This document shows positions 1 through 64,000 of a DNA stretch of 64,000 nt, one piece after another. The position numbers and the translations under genes were made by a program. The stretch is taken from NCBI RefSeq assembly GCF_964340395.1, contig NC_135553.1, forward strand, positions 4,059,001 to 4,123,000, written 5' to 3'. The notes beneath the pieces were generated by a model, which was given only the letters and a program-made list of their open reading frames with translations, was not told the DNA's origin and ran no database searches. The stretch comes from Glandiceps talaboti. Its lineage: Eukaryota > Hemichordata > Enteropneusta > Spengelidae. The stretch's first letter is position 1. Every line of letters begins with the position of its first letter.

Positions 1-656
1 TAGTCATTTGATAGTTTGCATACTATCACGATTTAGTTTTGGGTTAATTCCAATTTGAATTGAATTTCAAAAAGCCGATATACTCCACTAAGCCTCTTTG
101 AATTAAATAAAAGTCTTCTGTTGTAAAAAGGGATCTCTTAATCCTGTGTTTTCACAACTTTAAGCTTATCGAATTACATTTTATAACAACAATTCGACAC
201 AGAGTAAAGAGAGTTCTATCTGTATGGACTTCACGTATCATAGTGTCCATACTTGCCAACATCAATAACCTTATACGAAGTCCTTCAACGCAGCACTTGC
301 ATTTTCGTCAAGAATCTACACCTCCTACATTATGAATGTTTGGAATCCAGTCCAAATGTGTGTAGTGTGTTTATCCTATCCTAAGACTAGACAGTGTAAC
401 TCAGCGTTCATAGACAATGGTCCTTCAAATTCCTCCTACCTACCTACCTACCTACCTACCTACCCACCTACCTACCTACCTGTATGTTTAATCCATTCGT
501 GTGTTTTGAAGAATTCTTTCTAAATCTATTTGAAAAAGGTGATTGTGTTCTCATAGCCTACTCGGGTGTTCTCATAGCAACCATAGAGATATCATTCTAT
601 TTGTCGACTCACGATGTAATTGAAATTCCATGATGATGCAACGTGTCTATGATAGG

Positions 657-749
657 ATGTATGTATGTATGTATGTATGTATGTATGTATGTATGTATGT
701 ATGTATGTATGTATGTATGTATGTATGTATGTATGTATGTATGTATGTA

Positions 750-784
<35 letters not shown>

Positions 785-1157
785 ATGTGTGTATGTGTGT
801 ATGTGTGTATGTGTGTATGTGTGTGTGTATGTATGTATGTATGTATGTATGTATGTATGTATGTATGTATGTGTGTATGTGTGTATGTATGTGTGTGTGT
901 ATGTATGTATGTATGTATGTATGTATGTATGTATGTATGTATGTGTGTATGTGTGTATGTGTGTGTGTGTATGTATGTATGTATGTATGCATGTATGTAT
1001 GTACGTATGTATGTATGTATGTATGTATGTATGTATGTATGTATGTATGTATGTATGTATGTATGTATGTATGTATGTATGTATGTATGTATGTATGTAT
1101 GTATGTATGTATGTATGTATGTATGTATGTATGTATGTGTGTGTGTGTGTGTGTGTG
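657..1157. repeat. (TGTA)n/(TG)n microsatellite
   Basis: About 500 bp of ATGT units, interrupted by TG runs and single changes (ATGC, ACGT near 986-1004). It creates long artificial Met-Tyr-Val-Cys and Thr-His-Ile frames on both strands that are not genes. Confidence 0.97.
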
Positions 1158-2017
1158 ATATGGGTGGGTGGAGATGAGTTGGAAAGGGGGGGGGTTGTGA
1201 AATAGATAGTGTCCGTATCCTCTCCGCCTGGAGCCAGCAATGTACATATGTCGGTATACAATACCTGGTCGCGAGCGATTAATCTCGATTGCAGAGCTTA
1301 TGGTTGGCTAAGCGTAAGCTATGCAATGAGTATGTCAAGCCATAATACTCTTTTGTACATACAGTATTTGACCTTGACTTTGCTTTTAGAGTTGGATTAC
1401 ATCTTAGAAGAGCGATTTATGACTATCTTGGAGAATTTCTCCTGATAGAAATCTCCTAATATTTGCCTTAAAAATGGCAATATTTGAAAATTGGACTTCA
1501 ACATACTTTTTCTATTTACCACCTTTAAAGTAACCCCTTTGCGTCTCCTCCTTAACCACACAGTGCATCACCCACTTATCCCGGTAATCATGTGACACAA
1601 TCGAATAAGCTATTTGTCCTTGGTCAGTTCTACGAAATAATAGTGCAATCATCTCCCAGGACGATGCAGTGAGAGTTTGACCTTCGTGACCTTACTGCAT
1701 AACAAACTCTTTGTATCTTTAACAAATCACTATAGCATTGTGCACTGTTCAGTGAGGAAATGCGTTATGTCAAGTAATGGGGGTTATTCTGAAGGCTACA
1801 AAAGGAATGAAAAGACACTCTGCAACCAAAACATAACCCCTCCTGTATTTCACAATAATCCAGTTGGTTACACACATGTACGGTAGTCGGTTAGGGACCA
1901 TCGTGTATTGTGTACTAAAATTATCGCTTTGCGGTTTACGTCACGGTACATATTAGATTAGAGCCAAGGGATGTATTGACCATTGTATTGTAAGGAAACT
2001 AGCCAAACAACTGCTCA

Positions 2018-2045
2018 GATAGCTAGATGGCTATATAGATAAATC

Positions 2046-2096
<51 letters not shown>

Positions 2097-2136
2097 GGAT
2101 AAATCGATAGCTAGATAGATAGATAAATCGATAAAC

Positions 2137-2178
<42 letters not shown>

Positions 2179-2183
2179 GTAAT

Positions 2184-2218
<35 letters not shown>

Positions 2219-2256
2219 TAGATAGATAGATAGATAAATCGATAGATCGATAGATA
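2018..2256. repeat. (GATA)n with an internal (TA)n
   Basis: Imperfect GATA repeat with ATCGATA interruptions and a pure TA run at about 2186-2215. Confidence 0.95.
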
Positions 2257-2654
2257 TATAATACACTAGCACTCTTCTTACTCACTGTTAGCCTTCTTAA
2301 GCATTAATTTATTGAACATCAAGTCCCAAGACTCCTGTATCACGTCAAAAGAAGTATTCTCTTATCGCATCACCTTCAAACAAAGTAACAAACACATATA
2401 TACTATTGAAGTCTTTGCAATGGTTCCTCAAAATTACAATGATGGGGACATTCGAGCGCAATGTGAATCCCTCGAGGAAGCCCATTGTCTGAGAAACTCA
2501 TATTTAAAAAAAAATTAAGTATTTTTTTAACAATTTAGGACAAGAAACATGTCACTTTTCAATTTTTTTCTCACCAGTCTGGATGAACCGTTAGAATGGC
2601 CTCAAGTTATACTTAGAGAATCACTTACATCGTATATCTGTTCTTTTACTACAG

Positions 2655-2803
2655 ATCAACAATCGCATCGAATCATGACGTGTATTGGGTGAATGTGACG
2701 TCTGACGTCATCTCTGAAAATAGAGGAACACAATCACCACCACTGCCATCCTTACCACCACCAATACCTACTACGTCGAGATCACCGAGCACAGTACAGC
2801 CAG
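2655..2803 (+). CDS. Exon: Ser/Thr/Pro-rich linker (set A)
   Basis: The exon follows an acceptor (ttactacag) and precedes a donor GTAACG. Read from its second base it is open for 49 codons: a stretch containing [11 protein letters not shown], then a Pro/Ser/Thr-rich linker ending TVQP. Its final G completes a Gly codon with the next EGF exon. It may be the tail of an upstream domain. The domain is not recognised and the exon is predicted only from splice sites and frame. Confidence 0.5.
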
Positions 2804-2852
2804 GTAACGTGGTGATCTTATTTTTCGATGAAGTGATACACATTTAAATGTT

Positions 2853-2909
<57 letters not shown>

Positions 2910-2928
2910 CGATCGATTGATTGGTTAC

Positions 2929-2982
<54 letters not shown>

Positions 2983-5900
2983 TAATTAATTAAATGAAAT
3001 AAAAATAAAGAAATATGATAATCGCTGAAAGTAACTAAAATCAAAACTACAATGTAACGAGAACCATAGTTCCTAAGTAATCAATGTCTGGGTATAGGAC
3101 AGAGCATATAGACAAATAAAATGTCTACAACTTATATAGCAAGAAGACATACATGTAATGTCCTTATAATTATGGTATATAGAAAGTATCTGCATCTAAC
3201 AAGGGAAGAGAATGATAGGGAGAAGGCATCCTAATGTTTGGCATGAAATTACTGATGCAAGTCAAAAGGAGACAGAAAGATCATGGAGAAGGTCTCTACG
3301 TCTAAAATAGAAAGTTGTAAAACTGCTGTGTTTTGTGTGTACCCCATTAGCTTATTTAGTAAGCTTTGATGTCAGTCAGGAAAATGTGCAACAGGTGGCA
3401 AGCACTTGTAAACGTGGACCCCATTGTACCCAGTGTTGAAACAGGTGGAAACCGGAGTAGGGTCATGCAAACTGAACATCAACCTCCTTACATACATAGC
3501 TGGTTAAGGTTTAACCAAACCCACCAGGTACCGGGTTGGTTCAAAACGGTAATTGCAATCGGTTGAGAGTTCTCAGGTTTTTGATAAAATTGTCTGTCAA
3601 TAATTTAATCGACTGTTAAGTTAAAATGATATTTTGGCACTTGCTAGTCCCTTACTGGCTCGATACCAATCACGTTTAATACTGAGACTCGTGTCATTTG
3701 TTCAAATCACCGATTATTAGTCGTTACGTTCTCCATGTGTTCTACCGAGAGTTTATAGGGTATGAACTCACATCATATCATTTCAACAAACAAAGGAAAA
3801 TAATCTCTATAACGAAAGATTATTTTTCATATGCAAATTGACCGATATGTTTAAGAAATTTCTTGTTTGATAGAACGTTGGTCTTTTACAATTTTTCCAA
3901 TGAGTCAGTGTGACGTCATGTACCCAAGTTTCTTCTCATCAATTTAGGAAATGTGACTGCACATGGCTTTCAACATTTTGTTAACAAGTATCACTGTAAG
4001 AATGTAAATTGTCATACAGAGGTCAGACTCTTGAGATCTCTGTTATGACAGTTGGAAAGGAAGACCAATATATGCATGTAAAAACACTACGAAATTTTTA
4101 GAAAATGTCGCCAATAATTGTGACGTCAATGGTTTTTATCTACATTATTCAAGGACTTACTTGTGGTGACAGACCGTGCCGAAATGGTGCATCATGTTTT
4201 ACGTCTAGTGACGATGTTATGATTTGCATCTGTCTACCAGGTTACCAAGGACGATTTTGTGAGATTAGTAAGCTGAAGTGTTTTTATCATCATTATCGTC
4301 GTCATCATCATCTTCATAACCGCCACCTCCACCTCTACAACATTCTACGATTCTTTTTTTCCGTCGTATATATTATAAAGTACACATTACTTTCCATGTG
4401 ACAAGCCATCCTTCTGGAATATAACGGTGTACACGCTATCTACATAATGCTAATAGGTTTGCTACAAAATATATAAATATTAACCGATACCTGCATGTAT
4501 ATGGTTGAGAGCATCCCATGGCTGGGATACGTTGCAATGCCTGAAAAATAGCAACATCGCTGTCATTGGTTAGTAGGTGGTAATCATTGTTGGTGACAAT
4601 CGCTGCAGTATAAATGTCACATCCTAAGCTTCGGGTTTGAACTTGGTACTCTCGAACTAACATTTGGTGTAATTTATAGTAATAATGAACTCTTTTCATG
4701 TCCGTTACTCTGACATCAATATTAACACTCTACTCGTGGTACACGTGATATGAAAGCTACATAATTTGTAACTGGACGCCATCTTTGCCTGAAGTCAGTG
4801 TACAAAACGCGCTAACATACACACTGAAATACTTTGAAGTAAATTCAATCCAACAAGGTGTGATTGTAAATTGTTATGAATGAACAAAGAGGTTTCGTAA
4901 CATAGATCATGGTGTTTTCCAATTTATTGGTATACAATAAATTATAGCATGGTGTTTGTATCATATCAGCATTCGTAGTGCGAGTTCCACCAGCTGGTAT
5001 AATTCATGATTTGACATATATATAATCTCAGTAGTTGAATGTCTGTTAAACAGCAGTAACCAACAAAAACTAAATAAAGTAATAAACTGACTCCTTATCA
5101 ATATTAAGTCTTACCACAAATATAAAAGTATGTTATACGTCGAAACTTTTCAAGAAAACTGGCATTATAGTACTGTTTTGTTGCAATGTTTTAAATTTCA
5201 TTGTAGTTATAGCCATTGTAATGTTTACCACCAGATATCGATAATTGTGTGACCCACGTCTGCCAAAATGGTGCAACTTGTGTCGATGAACTAAATGGGT
5301 ATACTTGTGCATGTGTTGTTGGCTTCACGGGAGACTACTGTGATACAGGTAATGGTCAATATTTTTTTCAAACTTATTTGTTTGTTTTTGTTGTTATGTC
5401 AAGTATGTGTCATGCACGTTATTCGCAATCACACATGTACAAAAAGTTTGACGTTCACTGTCGGCATTCTAGAACATGTTACTGCCTCTTTCTTATCTTT
5501 CTTGGGCGCTCGACGTGAAATACTACACACCAATAAATAGGCTTTACCTCATTAGCTTTAATACAGCCCTTATCACTGTTGATGCATATGAACTCTGAGG
5601 TGGAGCCAAATTTGATTAGCGAAAAGCTATTTTTTTACTCCAAATTGCCAATATGTTTATTTATTTCCTGTCATTATGTAATTGCCACTTACTTTAAATT
5701 GGCAATAAAATGAATGAATGAATGAATGAATGAATGAATGAATGAATGAATGAATGAAAATACTTTTAGGGACTGTATTATCAATAAATTTGAATCGATT
5801 GTTTTTTCTTGATTTTCCATCGCCAAAGTGATGTTTGTCACAAGGTGACATATATACTAAGTTTAACATATCAATAATGACTTTTTTCTCTAAATAACTC

Positions 5901-7329
5901 TAAACTCTACAGAAAATTTCCCCTTCTCGAAAATGTTATTTGTTATTAACACAAGATGTACAGTTTGTTATAAAATGCTCAGAACTAGAGGACACATATA
6001 TATCTCGTTGAGGGACGCGTAAAAAGACGAAACAATGATTTTCATTGTCACTCACTATATACTGTCTCTACTCAGAAATCAATGAATGTGCAAGCAACCC
6101 ATGTTTTAACGGCGCCACCTGTGTCGATATGGTGAATTATTACGAATGTCAATGTCTGGCTGGTTTCCTAGGCGACAACTGTGACACAGGTAATGCTCTT
6201 TTCATGATGTGTGAACTATTTACAAGTGTTACTTTCAAGTAGTTAGACCATTGAAATAGTTTGAATTACATAGAGTTGTGTTAAAAAGCCAGTCTGTAGA
6301 CCAAAATATCATGATTGCACACATCAGTTTACAAAATAATGGAAAATCTCATAAATCATATTGGTAAACTGACAATAGTATTTATCAATCCACCAACCAT
6401 CCAACCATCCAACCATTCAACCAACCAACCAACCAACCAACCAACCAACCAACCAACCAACCAACCAACCAACCAACCAACCAACCATTCAACCATTCAA
6501 CCAACCAACCAACCAACCAACCAACCAACCAACCAACCAACCAACCAACCAACAAACCAACCAATCACCAACCAACCGACAAACGCAAAGACACACCTCC
6601 CTACACTTAATATACATCGTCCACTTTCTCTTGGCAGAAATCGACGAATGTGCCAGTAGTCCTTGTCAACATGACGGTACATGTGTCGATGCTGTAAATG
6701 GGTACTACTGCCAATGTGATCCTGATTTCAGAGGCACTAACTGTGAAATACAGCTAGGTAGAGCAAAACACTATTTATTGTTTATTCGAAGCGATAAAGA
6801 CAAAGAAAATTTGTATAATCGAATTTAAAAATATTAGTACTCGTGAAACTTAGAAAGTAGAGAAATCAGTCCAATAGGACCGTTATGTCATCCGATTTAT
6901 AATCCGTGAAAAGATTGTTTCTTTCATTGCCTGTTTAATTCTGTGTCCGTTTAACCGTTGTTTGCTAAATGGGAACATATTTTGTCACCGAATGATATTA
7001 TATTATAAATTGTACAGAGAATTCTTGTTTTTTACTTTACGTAGTCTTTTATTGTGACTCCGATCCCTGTCAGTATGGTGGTACCTGTATTGAGTTATCC
7101 GATTCTTACAGTTGTAACTGTAACCCTGGTTACCTTGGCAACAATTGTGAGATAGGCAAGTCCGTTTCAGTTTTCGACCTTTTCATGTTTTTGTAAACAG
7201 TATTACTCTGTATTTCTGTCTGTCTTTTTAATGTATGTATGTATGTATGTATGTATGTATGTATGTATGTATGTATGTATGTATGTATGTATGTATGTAT
7301 GTATGTATGTATGTATGTATGTATGTATA

Positions 7330-7360
<31 letters not shown>

Positions 7361-7470
7361 ATGTATGTATGTATGTGTGTATGTATGTATGTATGTATGT
7401 ATGTATGTGTATGTATCTGTGTATGTGTGTGTGTCTCTACTCTAATCCATGTGTTAGTACTAGGCATTCC

Positions 7471-7532
<62 letters not shown>

Positions 7533-7569
7533 CGTCCGTCCGTCCGTTCGTCCGTCCGTCCGTCCGTCC

Positions 7570-7632
<63 letters not shown>

Positions 7633-8175
7633 CACAAAATATTTACCCATACTCACTCCCCCTGTCAGGGATGTGAATTATTACCATAATCCTGATGTCA
7701 TTGTAACTATCCACAGGACCAGTAAACCCCTGTGCTCCGAATCCTTGTCAGAATGGAGGCACTTGTCTACGTGGAGTCGACGCTTACCTCTGTCGTTGTC
7801 AAGATGACTTTGAAGGTGTTGACTGTGAAATATCACTGATTACGACGACTGTTAGGATACCATCCACCACCACACAACAAGCGACATCAAAACCCGATCT
7901 TTTGACTACACCTGTACCTACCACAACCCCTGTAGTTACCACAACCCGTGTTATTACCACTCATCCAGCTACTACCACTCATCTAGTTGCTACCACGACT
8001 CCTGTTGCTACCACGACTCCTGTTGCTACCACGACTAATGTTGCTACCACGACTCCTGTTGCTACCATGACTCCAGTTGCTACCACGACTCCTGTTGCTA
8101 CAACAAACCGTATTGTCACAACAGCCACTGAAAGCACAACGTCTACGTTTAATGCGACTACAGGACCATTTATGT
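2655..8175 (+). CDS. Set A: EGF-repeat protein with mucin-like stalk, partial
   Basis: Seven exons at 2655-2803, 4154-4267, 5235-5348, 6076-6189, 6638-6757, 7045-7155 and 7717-8175 join in frame. The first is phase 2 in and phase 1 out; the others are phase 1 on both sides. The product reads: Ser/Thr/Pro linker, six six-cysteine EGF repeats, then about 110 Thr-rich residues. Repeats 2-4 have calcium-binding type N-termini, and most carry the O-fucose consensus C2-x4-S/T-C3 and the O-glucose consensus C1-x-S-x-P-C2. An extracellular or membrane-tethered role is inferred from composition. The 5' end lies outside the window. The 3' end is unresolved: either the donor after 8175 is used, or translation reads through to TAA at 8181-8183. 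It could be a separate gene upstream of set B, or alternative upstream exons of the same gene. Confidence 0.7.
2854..2980. repeat. (TTGA)n microsatellite
   Basis: About 30 TGAT/TTGA units with a GATCGATCGATT interruption, lying in the intron after the linker exon. Confidence 0.96.
4154..4267 (+). CDS. Exon: EGF repeat A1
   Basis: 114 bp, phase 1 to 1, between ttattcaag and GTAAGC. Six cysteines in EGF spacing (CGDRPC ... [12 protein letters not shown]). O-fucose consensus CRNGASC is present; the calcium-binding N-terminus is not. Reading back to an in-frame ATG at 4105 gives a hydrophobic run that mimics a signal peptide, but the acceptor and phase fit the linker exon better. Confidence 0.8.
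5235..5348 (+). CDS. Exon: EGF repeat A2, calcium-binding type
   Basis: 114 bp, phase 1 to 1, donor GTAATG. The junction codon gives NIDNC, then CQNGATC (O-fucose site) and [10 protein letters not shown], which fits the Asp-hydroxylation and calcium-binding pattern, ending GFTGDYC. Confidence 0.87.
5711..5758. repeat. (GAAT)n microsatellite
   Basis: Twelve GAAT units in the intron between EGF A2 and A3. Confidence 0.95.
6076..6189 (+). CDS. Exon: EGF repeat A3, calcium-binding type
   Basis: 114 bp, phase 1 to 1, donor [16 protein letters not shown] carries the O-glucose site, CFNGATC the O-fucose site and [10 protein letters not shown] the hydroxylation pattern; it ends GFLGDNC. Confidence 0.9.
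6388..6578. repeat. (CCAA)n microsatellite
   Basis: About 190 bp of AACC units with CATT and AAC interruptions, ending some 60 bp before the next EGF exon. Confidence 0.96.
6638..6757 (+). CDS. Exon: EGF repeat A4, calcium-binding type
   Basis: 120 bp, phase 1 to 1, between ctcttggcag and [16 protein letters not shown] and [10 protein letters not shown] mark a calcium-binding, O-glucose type repeat. The O-fucose site is CQHDGTC. Confidence 0.9.
7045..7155 (+). CDS. Exon: EGF repeat A5, GC donor
   Basis: 111 bp, phase 1 to 1, between tttacgtag and GCAAGT. Six cysteines ([25 protein letters not shown]). The donor is GC rather than GT. The nearest GT, at 7160, would put the exon in phase 2 and break the frame with the next exon, so a GC-AG intron is the consistent reading. 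Confidence 0.85.
   Translation, partial: SFIVTPIPVSMVVPVLSYPILTVVTVTLVTLATIVR
7231..7632. repeat. (TGTA)n then (CTGT)n/(CCGT)n compound microsatellite
   Basis: TGTA units to about 7436, then a short unique spacer, then CTGT units at 7471-7632 with a central block of CCGT. It fills most of the intron before EGF A6. Confidence 0.97.
7717..8175 (+). CDS. Exon: EGF repeat A6 plus Thr-rich mucin-like stalk
   Basis: 459 bp, phase 1 in, between tatccacag and GTGAGT. About 40 residues form an EGF ([25 protein letters not shown]). About 110 residues follow, dominated by Thr with imperfect repeats of TTTPVA, a composition expected to be densely O-glycosylated. If the donor is not used the frame stops at TAA 8181-8183 after Met-Cys-Glu. 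No following exon before 11 kb was recognised. Confidence 0.82.
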
Positions 8176-8183
8176 GTGAGTAA

Positions 8184-10740
<2,557 letters not shown>

Positions 10741-10875
10741 GGAGAATAGTGCATACAGACAGGAAAAGGGGGAAGCGAGTCCCGAATTAACTCTCGCTGG
10801 AGGATTATGCTGTGCCTTTGATGCTCCGGGGTTATGTCCGAGGCTGTTACTCGCTACCGATGATCGATTTTACGC

Positions 10876-10882
10876 TATATAT
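10876..10882 (+). promoter_or_regulatory. Possible TATA element for set B
   Basis: TATATAT lies about 120 bp upstream of the signal-peptide ATG, in a stretch less AT-rich than its surroundings. This is a weak, position-based guess; no transcription start is visible. Confidence 0.22.
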
Positions 10883-11003
10883 GTTGTGTACCCAGTGAAG
10901 AGCCTGATTCATACCGTAGTAGAACTGGGAATAACCCTGTTGTAACATATTTTTACTTGCTTGGTTATTTGACGCATCGACATTGTGTAGTCATTTCATC
11001 AAT

Positions 11004-63958
<52,955 letters not shown>

Positions 63959-64000
63959 GTAAGTGTGACGGTCAAATGTTTTTGTGCGACCCTCAGTAGA

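Larger units (their letters stand above)
1..2654. other. 5' flank without a recognised gene
   Basis: No coding exon is supported here. The stretch is AT-rich and holds a short CCTA tract (about 434-480), a 500-bp TGTA/TG tract and a GATA/TA tract. The open frame at 2312-2518 (68 codons) has no recognisable domain and no good donor, so it was not called. Upstream exons of set A probably lie to the left of the window. Confidence 0.6.

Noticed and set aside
609-1261. Long open frames of Met-Tyr-Val-Cys and Thr-His-Ile repeats
   Set aside because: They are translations of the TGTA microsatellite on both strands. The same applies at 7.2, 17.2, 43.9, 48.9 and 52.2 kb, and to Ser-Leu or Arg-Glu frames from GA/CT tracts.
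2312-2518. 68-codon open frame as a small gene or upstream exon
   Set aside because: No domain, no convincing donor before the stop, and chance frames of this size are expected.
4105-4153. ATG and hydrophobic run before EGF A1 as a signal peptide
   Set aside because: A good acceptor lies inside the run and its phase fits the upstream linker exon. The run also lacks a clear cleavage site. Kept only as an alternative.
7160-7161. Normal GT donor for EGF A5
   Set aside because: It would leave phase 2 and put the next exon out of frame; the GC donor four bases earlier keeps phase 1.

Overview
This is animal nuclear DNA. It has short exons flanked by GT-AG introns, very dense microsatellites, minisatellites inside introns and a Ty3/gypsy LTR retrotransposon. 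No bacterial operon features were seen. Long tandem arrays of EGF exons combined with CUB domains suggest a marine invertebrate (echinoderm, hemichordate, amphioxus or a lophotrochozoan); the sequence alone does not settle which.

The + strand carries two sets of EGF exons. Set A (2655-8175, continuing left of the window) has a linker exon rich in Ser, Thr and Pro, five EGF exons, and a sixth EGF exon fused to a long Thr-rich mucin-like stalk. Set B starts at a clear signal-peptide exon (11004-11085) and runs to the right edge. Its order is signal peptide, EGF, CUB, half an EGF, EGF, then 37 exons carrying 38 EGF repeats, a second CUB, and ten more EGF exons. That is 53 exons, 50 complete EGF repeats, one half repeat, two CUB domains and about 2,215 residues, with no 3' end in view. 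After the first exon every exon length is a multiple of three and every junction is phase 1, so any exon can be skipped, duplicated or lost without a frameshift. The order signal-EGF-CUB-EGF(n) resembles sea-urchin fibropellins (secreted apical-lamina proteins). Any C-terminal avidin-like or transmembrane part would lie beyond the window.

The intron after the second complete EGF holds an apparently intact LTR retrotransposon on the minus strand (18943-27921). It has 684-bp LTRs that look identical by eye, a 4-bp target duplication, and one uninterrupted 1763-residue Gag-Pol frame ending in a chromodomain.

Other introns hold a 61-bp minisatellite that repeats a 3' splice-site-like sequence (29589-30472), exactly 100 in-register copies of a 32-bp repeat (54711-57910), and some twenty microsatellite tracts. 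Three of these tract types lie in nested complementary order around exons 41549-44243 and could fold the pre-mRNA. Exons from 28.6 to 39.8 kb share unusual GTT/GTC donors, and a five-exon subfamily within them points to recent local exon duplication.
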